NCBI GenBank assembly: GCA_001179505.1 | Contig: CDMY01000781.1 | Span: forward strand, 164,714-228,713 | Direction of reading: 5' to 3' | From: Vitrella brassicaformis | Taxonomy: Eukaryota > Sar > Vitrellaceae | DNA length: 64,000 nt | The notes under the pieces: generated by a model | Seen by the model: only the letters and a program-made list of their open reading frames with translations | What the model was told of the DNA's origin: nothing | The model's database searches: none | Part shown: positions 46,868 to 58,298 of the stretch, one piece after another | Layout of the letters: the number at the start of each line of letters is the position of its first letter | Numbering within the stretch: position 1 is the first letter of the stretch | Translations under genes and position numbers: made by a program

Positions 46868-49232
46868 ATGGATTACTACTGGTCGGTTGAGAAGACGTGC
46901 GTAGTGATAGACCTCGGCCGGGCCTTCACCAAATGCGGATTCGCCACCGAGGCCGCACCACGACACATCTTCCGCACACCGGAGCTCATCCAGGTGACCA
47001 AAAGGCCATTTTCCTTAGCCCCTCTGTGTGTAAGAGTGCATTCCCATGTGCTGATGTTTTCTGTTGATTGATGTAGGAGGTGAAAACCGACACTGTGACG
47101 TCGACGGCTTCGTTCGAGAGGTGGGTTCAGGTGTTTGAGGAGCTGTTCAAGAACGTGTTCTTCTTCTACCTGCAAGCCAACCCCAAGGAGCGCCGCGTCA
47201 TCATATGCGACAAGGTCTGCTCCCCGCGGCCAATGCGCGAGGCCATCAGCAAGGTCCTCTTCGAGAAACTCGCCGTCCCGGCCATCCACTTTGTCCCGGA
47301 CCTTTTGCTGCCGCTATACCTCACCGGCCTGTCCACAGGCATCGTGATCGACTGCGGCTACGAGGAGACCCGCATCCTCCCCATCTGTGAGTGCGTGCCG
47401 CTCTACAGCGCCTTCACGACGGCCAGGGTGGGGGGCCGCCACGTTGACGAGAAGCTGCGGGAGGCCCTGCTGGCCTATGCCAAGGAGAACCCCAGCAACG
47501 TCAAGCGGCCGGCAAAGGGCTGGGCGGGGAGAAGAAAGAGCACTCCCATGAGCAGCCCGAGTGCGAGCCAGGAGGAGCCGACACCGGAGGCCGCCGAGGA
47601 GCCGCCACTCACTCTGACAGACATGGTAGGGACAGCTGGAAAGCACACAGAGAGGTGGCGTGGCGCGACACCACACCAGTCAATCAATCAATGAGTGTGT
47701 GGTTCCCCCAGGTGGGTTCGTTGGACGACGTGACTTTGGAGGACATCAAGATGCGGTGCTGCTACGTGCGGTATCGGCTGGCGGACGGCGGCAAGTGTGT
47801 GTTGGAGACCAGCAAGGACATCAAGTACCCGCTGCACTGCGACCAGGCCATACCCATCAAAGCAGCCACACGGTAAGGAGGGAAACGTGCTGACTGACGT
47901 TGCGGATCGGATGCTCTCTCCATTCGATTCGCCCTTTGTGTGCAGGTGGGGCGTGTGTGAGGTCCTTTGGGACGAGTCTGGCGAACGCACAAACATCCAA
48001 GAGGGCATCATACAGTAGGCAGCGCACTCACTGCTCCTGTATTGGCTGTGGTGATATGTGCCATTCCACTCCTCCCCCCTGTGTCGTGTTGTGTGTGGTG
48101 CCTGCGTGCCAGGATGTTGGAGAAGTGCCCCGTTGACATTCGCAAGTCGCTGGTGCAGAACATTGTGGTGTGTGGCGGCACAGCGTCGCTGCCCGGATTT
48201 CTCCCTAGAATGGCCTTAGAACTCAAGTATCCACAGCACAGCAGGATGATGCAGACAGACAGACATGGGCAGCATCAGGCTGGCTGGCTGTCTGTCTATG
48301 CGTGTGTTGATCGATCGATCAGAATGGCGTTTGAGAGCGACTCGAGGCTGCATCACGTGTGCGAGCGTGTGGAGTTCAGTCTGCCCCAGTTCCCTCCAGC
48401 ATCCCTCATATGGGTCGGGGGGGCCATCTACGGCTCCATGGAAGGCGTCGCGGTAAGTCTGCATGGAAAGCATACATACCCATGTCTGTGTTCATGTTGC
48501 TGCCTGTGACAGGAGTATTCTGCCGCCCAGTACCAGAAGGGCGTGAAGACCCCCGACTGGGCCGCCTTCACCCTCGTCCAGCAGCCGGTGCAGCCACCCC
48601 CATCCGCCGACTCGCCAACCAACATCGGTGTGCCACCGGCTGGGTCAGGGCTCGCCCCCCCGGCCCTCTCCTCATCCCCTCAGAAGACGTCCAGCAGTCT
48701 CCTGGCCAGCAGCCCTGCCGGTGGCGGCAGTGGGGGCCTCACACTGCCGATGGCCGAGTCGCCCCAGGGCAGCAACCAAGACAGCAACGTGGTGGAAGAG
48801 CAGGAGGCGTTGCCCTCACCGTCACGATCGCAGGAGACGCCGGCTTCTATGTCGGTGCCGTCACCTGGTGCCGACGCAGCGAAGGCTGATGCAGAGGGCG
48901 TGGGGGGTGGGGAGGGGGCTGGGGCTCCATCGGCTCAGCCTGAGGCGGGCCGTGACACCGACACGGGTGCAGAGGGCACTCAGGCAGCACCAGCAGCGGC
49001 GCCGGCACCGGCAGCCGAAGGAGCAGGACGGACGTAAGAACCACACACGCACGGCAACAACAACCATGCGATGAACACGTGTGTGTGTCTATGTGGGCCT
49101 GTTGTATGCAGTGGGACCCGGTCCAACATCGCCCCTCGGCCGGCCGGCGCCCCGTCGCGGACTTCAGCATCCACAAGGAGCAGCGGGGCGGCGGCAGGGA
49201 GGCGGGGGCGGCGCGATGACGCCACCACATAG
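46868..49232 (+). CDS. ACTR10: Actin-related protein 10 (dynactin pointed-end subunit)
   Basis: Starts MDYYWSVEKTCVVIDLGRAF and continues TKCGFATEAAPRHIF, the Arp10 nucleotide-cleft start. Later blocks fit Arp10 closely: NPKERRVIICDKVCSPRPMR, IHFVPDLLLPLYLTGLSTG, GIVIDCGYEETRILPI, GSLDDVTLEDIKMRCCYV, CPVDIRKSLVQNIVVCGGTA, SLPGFLPRMALELK and WVGGAIYGSMEGVAEYSAAQ, ending the conserved part at KTPDWAAFTL. In dynactin, Arp10 caps the pointed end of the Arp1 filament with p62, p25 and p27. After the Arp fold comes an added tail of about 200 residues of Pro/Ala/Ser/Glu and a final basic Arg/Ser/Ala exon, not seen in animal Arp10. Stop TAG at 49230-49232. Confidence 0.9.
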
Positions 49233-49378
49233 CTGAGCCCGCCGGCAGCGGACAGGCAGGCAGCCATGCATTAGTCAGAGGTAGATGTTGGGCTATGGAT
49301 GGATGGATGGATGGATACATTGCCCTCCCAGTCTGTCGTGTGTGCGTGGTCTTATTGCTGGATGGACACCTATATGAA

Positions 49379-49476
49379 CACACACACACACACACACGCA
49401 CACGCACACGCACACGCACACGCACACGCACACGCACACGCACACGCACACGCACACGCACACGCACACGCACACA
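49379..49476. repeat. (CACACG)n minisatellite after a CA run
   Basis: A pure CA run passes into about 13 near-perfect CACACG hexamers between the Arp10 stop and the next start. It is the longest perfect hexamer array in the window. Confidence 0.92.
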
Positions 49477-49553
49477 TGTTCATTCATTAGGGACTCTGAA
49501 TCCTGTTTCTGGCTGTCTGCTCGGACCTCTTCCGCTCGTTCCCACAGTGATGC

Positions 49554-52341
49554 ATGCAAAGCGCTGTGACTCATGACTCTCACTGTCGTGCTTCAGAAAG
49601 CCCTCTAGCCAACAGATCGCGCCTCGCGACAGAAATACCTTCTCTTCACGACCTCAAGCTCGCAAACAGAAGGAAAGAGGAGATGTTGGCATCTTTCAGC
49701 CCAGTGGACGTGCTCATCGAGTACGGCCATGCGGTGGTCAATCTCATCGCCTTCGTCGCCTTCTGGCGGCAGGCGATGCCTCTCATCTCGAAACATGGTA
49801 CGACACGCACATCCTCCCAGATCAGCCACACAACATGCGCCACGATGGTTGCCATGCATGGACTTGCAGGTCTGCTTCCCGTGACACGCACACTGCGGGA
49901 TATGAGCCGTTCGTCCACTGGCAGGCGCTTCTCGGCATCGGCGTCGTCTTCTGAGGTTCAACCCGAGAGGCGCCGTGTGAGGTGGAAGCAGGTGCGGCAG
50001 TACCCGACGCTGTGCTGGTGGTTCTACAAAGACCACCACATACACTTGATGTGCGCGGTGAGAGCCAACCACACAAACAAACATGCAGCCACAAGACGGC
50101 GGTGTCTGTGTTTGTGTCTGTGTCTGTCTGCAGGCGGGCTGCATCGGTGGTGTGCTATTGCTGCTTCTCCCCTGCCCTCATCGGCTCTACGGCACAACCG
50201 ATATCTCCCTCTTTGCTGCTGCCGTCGGAGTGGCGTGGGTGCGAGCGGGGATCTGGCTGCTGATGGGCGTCGTCTACCTCTCGCTGCAGAACGTGTCTGG
50301 CCCCTTCCTGGCCCTCCAGATGGACGCCAACCTTATCGAGATGAACTGCCTCATCGCACTGCACTCCATGCTGCTGGCGACCCACGTGCTGTCCTGCACC
50401 CTCCTGCCGATTCAATCACTGTTGGGCGGGTGGCCTCTGATGGGTCGGATTCTGACGTTTGTGGTGGATTTCCGGCTGAGCCATCACATGCGCTGGCTGA
50501 TCTTCCGGGTGATGCTGGCGTGCGGCATGTGCAAGTGGTACGGCTCGCCCATGTGGAAGTCACTCACCGCCATGACAGGTGGGTGTGTCGACTATGAATG
50601 AGTGTGACGCATGAGGGTCTGTGTGTGTACTGTGTGTTGCCTTCCTGCGTGTGTCAGCGCATTACGAGACGCAGCCACTGCCGAACTGTGTGTCTTGGTA
50701 CGTCCACATGGCCCCCGAGTGGTGGCACAAAGTTGAAACAGCCATGTCACTCGTCATCGAGAGTGAGCCAGGGAGGGACAGGGCAAGGCGAGCACACACC
50801 CACTCTCTCTCTCTCTCTCTGCTGTGTGTGGGGCTGGACATGGTCTCAGTCATGATTCCTTTCCTGGTGTATGCCCCCTGGTACTTATCGCGACTGGTGG
50901 CCTTTGTCGGCTTCGTGCAGCTGACCGTCATGATCAACACCACCGGCAACTACGGCCACCTGGGCATCATGACTATTGTCCAGTGCCTCCCGATCCTCTA
51001 TGCTGACGAGTGGCCGCTGAGCCTCCTCACAGCCAGGGTGCAGCTACCGAGCAGCAGGCCGTCTGGTCCGCTGGCAGTGCCGGCATGGGTGGCTGTGGTA
51101 TTTGGCGTGTTGTGTGCGGTGGTGTGGGTGTGTCTGCTGGCGGTGGTGTATGTGCTGTGGGCGGTATCGACTGTGCCTCTGCTGCAGTCCTTCAAAGGTC
51201 ACGAGGGCAAGAAGAGAGTGGTGGGAGGGGTGAGCATCTTCGGATGCGTGTGTGTGTGTGTGTGTGTGCTGTGCGTTGTAGGTCGTGTCCGTATGCCCCC
51301 CAGTCGGCTGGTGGACTTGTACAGCTACCTCCGGCGATACAAGGTCTGCAACTACTACGCCAAGTTTGGCAGGTGGGCCATACACGCAACACAACTCACC
51401 GAGAGAAAAGAGAAGAGCCGATCAATGTGATGTGTCGTGGCATTCAGCATGAATGCGGAGCGTCTAGAGCTGATTGTGCAGGGGCAGAGGGAGGGCTGCA
51501 GGGAGTGGCTGCCGTACGAGTTCAAATTCAAGCCATGCAACCCTTTCACAGCACCACGTTTCGCATTCTTCTACATACACAGTGAGCTCAGCACACACAT
51601 ACCCCTTCACACACACAGCCGTGTGGCATGTGTGTGTGTGTGTGTGTGTGGATCGGTATCAGGATTCGATTGGCGTCTGTGGTTTCTGCCGCTGGAGTGG
51701 CAGCGGGCGAGAAGCCGCCGGACACAGTGCGATGTGCCAGACTGGTTGGTATAGGTCGGGACCCTCGCGGACCCGCCCGCTACCCACACCTGCCTGTCTG
51801 CCTGTCTGTGTTTGATGTGATGTTCAGGTACGAGGCCTTCATCCATGGTCTCACTCTCAACGACCCCACCACGCTCTCCCTCATCCACAACAACCCCTTC
51901 CCTGACGAGGCTCCGGCCAAGATCCGCACGCTCGTCGTCAAATTCTCATTCACACCCCCTCTAACAGCAGCAGCAGCAGCAGCGGACAGAGACACAGAGA
52001 CGGACACTCAAGAGAGGCCCACATCGCCACCCACTCTCTCCCAGCAAAGCACTGGCGAAGATGACTCCATGGGAGTGAGGCGTCGTGCTGCTGCTGGTGC
52101 CGCTGTTGCTGCTGTTAGTGATGGCACTCGGGGGTTCAGCCAGGAGGAGCAGGTTGGTGAGGGTAGGGGAGGGAAGAGCGTGTGGCGGTTTCTCCGCTGT
52201 TGTGCGAGAGGAAGGCGTGTGAGGTGGTGGGTGACGCGGCCAGTGGGTGTGTACCACTACTATGACCGTGGTAGGCCCGACCACAGCAACAGCAGCAGCA
52301 ACGAGTCGTCCGAGGGCAGCAGCGACTCATGGCTGCTGTAG
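49554..52341 (+). CDS. Lipase maturation factor family protein (LMF1-like)
   Basis: About nine exons, near 700 residues. The ATG at 49554 is used; an in-frame ATG at 49683 is an alternative start. Multiple membrane helices follow, for example GGVLLLLLPCPHRLYGTTDI, GIWLLMGVVYLSLQNVSGPF and SVMIPFLVYAPWYLSRLVAF. Family marks are GPFLALQMDANLIEMNCLIA, LPNCVSWYVHMAPEWWHKVE, MINTTGNYGHLGIMTIVQCL, WLPYEFKFKPCNPFTAPRF and FDWRLWFLPLEWQ. The last pair matches the LMF block that ends in an Asp-Trp and Trp-Phe motif. LMF proteins sit in the ER membrane and help lipases or disulfide-containing cargo fold and dimerise. The C-terminal exon adds low-complexity Ser/Asp/Gln and Arg patches, ending SSDSWLL. 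Splice choices at about 51197 and 51743 follow from phase. Confidence 0.82.
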
Positions 52342-53423
52342 GGATCGATTGCATTTTGTCAGTATTTCTGGTTGGCTGATTCGGTGGTCGGATCTTTGTG
52401 GGATGGGAGGGTGAGGGGCGAGATATTTGTTGTCGTTGCATCGCTGCAGGCCTCCCTGTCTTAGTTTGATATGAATGCGTGCAGCGAGGCTATATTATAT
52501 GGGGACGAACGAGCGGTAGTGCCGGTCATGTAAACGAACGAATTCGAATGCCCTTGCCTCACACGACGATTGATTGAACCCCACCATCGCACCGCACGCC
52601 CCATAGTCACATCACATGCAGCCATAGCACAGGCAGACGTGCCATGTATGTATGTTTGTTCGTGTGTATGCTACAATCAATCAACACAGCCGGAATGGAC
52701 TGGACTTGCCCCCCGAACGACTCTCTCGCTCACCCACTGCATCGCAGCAGCCACACAGACAGTCAGACAATCAGACAGACAGACAGACAGGTAGCCACAG
52801 AAGAAGTCGGTCGGTGTGAGGCAAGCAAGGAAGGAAGACGGAACCATCGACAAAACACATACACACAGGATCGTATGGACACACACGGGAGAGCTGATGC
52901 GTCTCCGTAGGAAACGGGTCCGACTTCGCGTTGGACGGACACGAAATCCCATCCGTCGGCTACGGGCACATCAGCTCTCGCGTGTGTGGTCGGCCTAAGA
53001 TCCTTCCGAATGGCACACGCGTGCACACGGTCAGCCAAGGGCAGCCAGGCAGGCATGCTGGTTCTGTAGCAGCAGCTGTTCCTGCTACCGGTGCCCCGCC
53101 CCACATAACTCCCCTCACCAACGGCCAAAACTGTCCCCAATCAAGTCAGCGCAAAATTAATGCCCTTTGTCTACGATTCACCGAGAACAGCACAGCCCAA
53201 GCAGAGAAGGAGGAAAGGCAAGACGACCAGACACATGGAGAGAGAGACTGCTCTGGCTTGGCTTGCTCATCATTGTGTTCCTCTCCCCTCCCCTCCCCCC
53301 TCTCTGCTTAAACCGTGCTGATGAATGGAGCATGACAGAGTATCGACACAGACAGACAGACAGACAGGCAGACAGACAGCTAGACGTGCAGGTAGGCATG
53401 TCTATGCAAATGTGGCATGTCGC
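52342..53423. other. Convergent intergenic region
   Basis: This separates two converging 3' ends. It contains CAGA/GACA runs (about 52772-52792 and 53350-53382) and no frame with domain content. Nothing else is supportable. Confidence 0.55.
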
Positions 53424-55547
53424 TCACGCCGTGATGCACCGACGTACTAATTCCTCGACCACAAAGGCTGCTGACAGCCCTATCGTCCCCACACACACGG
53501 ACTCGCTCACAAAACCCCCGCTCTCTCCCTCGGCCGACGCGGCGCGTCGTCGGATGTCACTGTATGCCACAAGCCCAGGCACAAGACCAAACTGCACACA
53601 CACACACAAACAACAGACAGACAGACAGACAGACAACACACAGCATATGTCATCCCGTTGTGTGTCCACTTCACTCACGACACTCTCGTACCAGTATTGG
53701 GTCGCAGAAAGCCCCAGCGAGGTCCAGTGCCCGACCAAACACGTCCTCTTCGCCACAGGCCAAAACCGCCAGGAGAGGTGGCACCAGGCTCCACCCATAC
53801 AGCTGCGAGCGAGACGGCTCGGTAGCTGAGCCGCCGCTGCCGTTGCGGCGGACGAGGCGCCACACGGCTGCGGGCAGTAGAGCGAGCCGGGAGCTGCTTG
53901 AGGGAGGGAGAGGCAGCAGCCGGGAGAACTCGCTGCTGTCGTGTTGTGGCCGGTGCTTGGAGGATAAGCTGTCGAGTGACGCCATTTGTCGGATGGTGTC
54001 GACTTGCGAGAGTACGCAGCCGAGGAAGGACGTGAGGATGGCAGCGAGCGAGAAACTGAGCACCAGAGGGCCGCCGCCAGGGACACCACCTGCATTGCAA
54101 CCAACCACACAACACACGGAGAGAGAGGGATAGAGAGACGCGAGTATGGACCTATGCTGCCGGTGCCACCCACCCTCCCTCCCTCCCTCTCACGTACTTA
54201 CCCATAAAGGCGACTAGGACCTCCGTCACTGTCGCCGCCGCGGGTGACGCGTCGTCGGCCAGCCCCTCACCGTACAGCGACAGCCCCTCCTTGAGATTCC
54301 TCGCCAGTGGTGAGGATAAGAACACCGTCTCCCACATCAGATACATCAGCAGAGGGATGCCAGAGCCGATGATGAGGGACCACCGCAGCTTGGAGGACAT
54401 TTCCTCGTCTGCCGCGCCTTGTGGCTGGGTGTGGGGAGCGTCCGTGGGTGTGAGGGCCGCCGATTGGCGCGCTTTTTGTTTGAAGCGCCACACGAGCGCG
54501 GGAACAACTGGTTGGAACGTCATGGCGACCTGAACAAAACCACACAATGACAAAGGCAGGTAGTGTGGTGGCTGGGTAACTTGCCTGCAGGACGGGCAGA
54601 GCACGCGGCACAGCAGTGATGTCCCCGAAAAGCACCGGGTCATCCAGCCGCGTCGCCCCGATCAGGAGAATGGCAGCGAACGCCACCAACGCCCCAACCA
54701 GCACGGTGCTATTGACCTTGTCAAGCAGAGCGTCGCTCTTGAAGGCAGCGCCGCCAACGAGCACGGCAAACAGCACCTCTCCCATTGTCTTGGGCACACC
54801 AGCCAGTGCAGCCACCGTGCCGCCCGCCTCGCCGATGTAAGCCACCAAACACAAGAAGTTGAGCACCTGCGAAGAGGGCGCACGCAGGAGACACACAGAC
54901 AGACAGACAGACAGACAGAGAAAGAAAGAAAAAAGAAAGAAATAAAGAAATAAAGAAATAAAGAGAGAGCATCGATACATCCGCAGGTGAGCACAGTTGA
55001 GCACCAGATATAGGGCCGTGTAGAGGGAGGCTGCTGACCCGCCGAAGCGGCGCTGAACAGCGGCGAGAAGGCCGATGGCTTCCTCGTTCGCAGGGGACGA
55101 TTGGCTGCTGTTGAGGCCCTTCATGGATGTGTCGGCTATCAGCAACGCACCCGTGATGGCGTAGAGCCAGAGGCCAATCAGCAGCGCAGCACTAGGCATC
55201 AGACCGGTTTCGAGAGTGTTCAGAGGCAGGGCCAGTATGCCCGCTCCCACCATACTCCCTCCTGTCACTCCGGCTGCAGACAGAACGTCGCTATCAAGAC
55301 GTGGGAGTCTGACGCCTTCGGCGCCGGACACACGGGGTGGACGGGGTGGACTTGAAGCGACACTCTCGTCGTGTTCCAACGGGCTCGGGGGTTGCCTGAC
55401 AACCCTCAGTGGCGGCGCCGATCTCCGTACAGCAGGCAGTTGTGTGTGTCGAGAGGGCTGCAGGAAGGACGGTCTGCTGGCGGCTGTGCCATCTGCAAGA
55501 AGGGGGATGAGAGTCGCTGCGAGGACGCCTCGTCTCTTCAGCCACAT
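53424..55547 (-). CDS. Aromatic amino-acid permease-like transporter (HAAAP type), possible plastid leader
   Basis: Starts MWLKRRGVLAATLIPLLADG, a signal-peptide-like start followed by a hydroxyl/basic stretch (RPSFLQPSRHTQL), so organellar targeting is possible. The transporter core follows: SMVGAGILALPLNTLETGL, ALLIGLWLYAITGALLIADT, FLCLVAYIGEAGGTVAALAG, STVLVGALVAFAAILLIGAT, VAMTFQPVVPALVWRFKQKA and SLIIGSGIPLLMYLMWETVF. The G-A-G-I-L-A-L-P motif and the order of helices fit the tryptophan/tyrosine permease branch of the APC superfamily. The C-terminal third is less hydrophobic and includes an Arg/Ser linker before GTIGLSAAFVVEELV. Stop at 53424. One intron (about 54870-54990) carries a purine-rich GAAA/AATAAAG repeat. 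Aromatic amino-acid carriage is inferred from family only. Confidence 0.65.
54893..54968. repeat. Compound GACA/GAAA/AATAAAG intronic repeat
   Basis: Tandem ACAG units, then GAAA units, then AATAAAG units, all purine-rich on the plus strand, inside an intron of the permease gene. Confidence 0.85.
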
Positions 55548-55764
55548 CTCTTCAGCAGCTGTGACGAGATACCGGCACGGTGGCGCCTGGGATGCAGATG
55601 CAGCGTAGTTGCGGTCCTTCAGCCTGCCTGCCTGCCTGCCTCCCTGCCTGTCAGATCTTTGGAAACAGCTTCTCTCTACACTTCAAGCTCGCACTCCAAG
55701 CGGGAGGGATCTCCGGAAAGTCCCATCGGACGGAGCTTCCCAACTTACAGCAGCAGCCGCTACG

Positions 55765-56385
55765 ATGATACAAGCGACGAAAGCCAACGTGCTGACAGGT
55801 TTTCACCTGACCAGCCTCTCCGTGCGCCAGATGGAGCTCGACTACTTCGTCTCGGTCTTCCAGGCGCTCACCGGCATCTCTTCTCTGCTGGCGGGCTTTG
55901 CATCGGCCGGCATTCTGCTGGGTGTCCCTGCGCAAAACAACCCGTTCCTCAAACTGGGCTTCGTCACCTCGACGGGCGCCGCGCTTGGCTTCAATCTGCT
56001 GGTGGTGCTGATCGGCAGCTTGGTGGTCATGTGGGGACCTGGGCGGGCGTTGCGGGGCGAGGGCGTGGAGTCCGTCTCGTTTGCTGTCGAGTTCATGGAG
56101 GTGACCTCCGAGACGTGCCTCATCTATTTCGTGCTGGGCCTGGGATGCTACTTCGCGTCGAGCGTGTTTGCGGCGTGGATCTTGTTCAAGGTGCAGAGCT
56201 CCATTTTCATCTCGGTCTTCTTCCTGGTGGCGGCGTTCGTGCTCATCCAGCAGGTGGGTCAGCTGTACCTGGAGCTCAAGCCGCCCATCGTGATATCTGG
56301 GAGAATTCGTGGCAATCCTCTACGCGTCCCAGTTGACAGCACCAGCAGTGGTGGCACATACGCCACCGGCAGCGAACAGCGGTGA
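55765..56385 (+). CDS. Four-TM small protein, weakly Orai-like
   Basis: A single exon of 206 residues beginning MIQATKANVLTGFHLTSLSV. Four hydrophobic helices: ALTGISSLLAGFASAGILLG, ALGFNLLVVLIGSLVVMWG, LIYFVLGLGCYFASSVFAAW and SIFISVFFLVAAFVLIQQVG. The first helix resembles the start of the Orai/CRAC channel TM1 (ALTGISSLLAGFA against the S-A-L-L-S-G-F-A pattern), and the four-helix layout and size fit. The pore Glu of Orai is not seen at the expected spot, so the assignment is weak. Divergent from the permease gene (217 bp between start codons). Confidence 0.55.
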   Translation: MIQATKANVLTGFHLTSLSVRQMELDYFVSVFQALTGISSLLAGFASAGILLGVPAQNNPFLKLGFVTSTGAALGFNLLVVLIGSLVVMWGPGRALRGEGVESVSFAVEFMEVTSETCLIYFVLGLGCYFASSVFAAWILFKVQSSIFISVFFLVAAFVLIQQVGQLYLELKPPIVISGRIRGNPLRVPVDSTSSGGTYATGSEQR

Positions 56386-56833
56386 CTGATGGCCTGGGTG
56401 ACGCCTTTCTGCGGCAAAGAGAGCCTAGATCTGACTGACTGACGGCGGCACGGCTGGCTGGAGCAGACAAGGCATAGATAGGCTTTTTGCGTGCGTTATT
56501 GATGGCTCGACTGACTGACTGGCTGCGAGTGTTGCATGTCCCTGTTGTCTGCATGATCCTTTTCATTCGTGCGCACGACCATCGACGGGCACATAGGCGC
56601 GCGCGCGCCGGGTGCGGTCGATCGCACCGGCGTCACGTGGTTTTGGTGCTCGTCGCTGATCGTGTGGCCGGATGAAGACAGACAGCTAGAGGGACTCGAT
56701 CACGGCGACGGGACAGTGACGATCGATGACTGTGTGTGCAACATCGATATGTATGTGTACTGTGAGACACAGAAAGAGTGAAGCAATCGGTACGTATGTG
56801 TGTGAGTGAGTGAGTGAGTGAGAGAGTGAATCG

Positions 56834-57962
56834 ATGCTGCTGTCCGATAGAAAGGGGAAGCGGAAGCGCTACATACCGCGGCCGGCCAAGGGTGCCAGGG
56901 TTGGTGAGGTGGTCGGCGGCATCTTTGCGCAAATCAAGGCTGCCAGGAGGGAGGAGCCGTCAAAGGCCAACAGCATCCATGATAGACAGCAAGGAGACCA
57001 CGGCAAGCACACACCCACACACACGAGAAAGACAACACACGCACGACTGTCTGCTTTGTGTGTAAATAGGAGTGAGTCATCCCGTCGAGACACCGCCACA
57101 AGGACAGCAGCGGCCACAGACACGCAGCCCATCGCACCCACACGCCGATGCCGACGATAGGCCGCAAAGTGAGGGAGTGACGGCACGCAACAACACATGA
57201 GACACACACATGACACACATGCATCCCGGCCATCATTTGCAGCGTCCGATGGTTACTTTGCAGCGTTGCGCCGCGAGCTGTACCAGCTGTGCGAGCGGCC
57301 GATGATGGACAAGGCCTTCTACACCAAACGGTCAGCCAGCCAGCCAGCCTCAGAGCCCTGGAATGTGTGTCTCTCTGTGTGTGTCCCACAACAGCTTGTC
57401 TCGCAGCATGTTTGCCCCACAACAACCCAACAAGGCCACTGCACAGCCGCCGGTGTCATCGGCGCGTGAGGCCGACCGCCCGCTTGCAGCGTCTGCACCT
57501 GACCAGTGGAACGATGAGCGTGGCTATCCCATGTCACCACTCATGCACATGCGCTCGTCTGCTGACGCCCTCAACGGGGACGACCGCCGCCCACGGCCGC
57601 ACCAACACACAGGGTACACACATGCACACAGACAGATAGGGACGGAGGTAGTGAGGGAGAGAGGCACACACACACAAAGAGACACACCACGTTCGTCTGC
57701 TTCTGTATTGGTTGGCGTGTCAGGTCTGTCGACTTTCGGCAGCTCGCCAGTTCGTCATCAGACTCGTTCCGCCTCAACCAACACAACAGTGCCAACCCAA
57801 ACATGACGATGCAGGTCGGTCAGTCAGTCAGTCAGCCCACCAGCATCAACATCTCTCTCTCCCTCTCAGGGCGAGTGGAGTTTGTCACTGCCACGCCATG
57901 ATGCCTTGCGTCGACTCGACACCCAGTCCGGCCCATTCTTCCTCAAGCCACGACAATTCTGA
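56834..57962 (+). CDS. Small basic/disordered protein, unknown family
   Basis: About six exons. MLLSDRKGKRKRYIPRPAKG opens with a basic Lys/Arg patch, followed by a short helix VGEVVGGIFAQIKAARREE. Later exons encode FAALRRELYQLCERPMMDKA, then FRQLASSSSDSFRLNQHN, and the last exon SLSLPRHDALRRLDTQSG. The model needs a GC-AG intron near 57003, because the frame into the next exon joins only that way; the alternative read-through stops at 57160. The C-terminal exons are rich in Ser, Gln, Asn, Pro and Arg. No domain recognised. Confidence 0.45.
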
Positions 57963-58298
57963 TACATGAACGGCTGTCTGTGTGTCTGTGAGACGGACCG
58001 ACATTGGATGACTGAAATGCACGGATGACTGATGTGCACGGATTGCTGGATGGATGGATGGATGGACGTGTCTGTGTGTTGAAGACATCTCTCGTCAGTG
58101 ATAAGAGCCAAGCCGAGACGACAAACCTTGTAGGAAATCAAGGCAAACAAAGACTTGGTACTCATATACACCGCCACGCGTCAGCCAGCCAGACAGGCAT
58201 GCACGCAGCATGGATACATACGCATGCCAGCCAAGTCGTCACTCTGGACGAAAGATCGACTGATCCGGAAATGAAACGGACACGTATCCAAGCAGAAG

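Noticed and set aside
49379-49476. Regularly spaced repeat considered as a CRISPR array
   Set aside because: The unit is only 6 bp with no unique spacers; it is a simple satellite in a eukaryotic genome.
52342-53423. Small frames in the convergent gap
   Set aside because: They are low-complexity, with no splice chain or domain.
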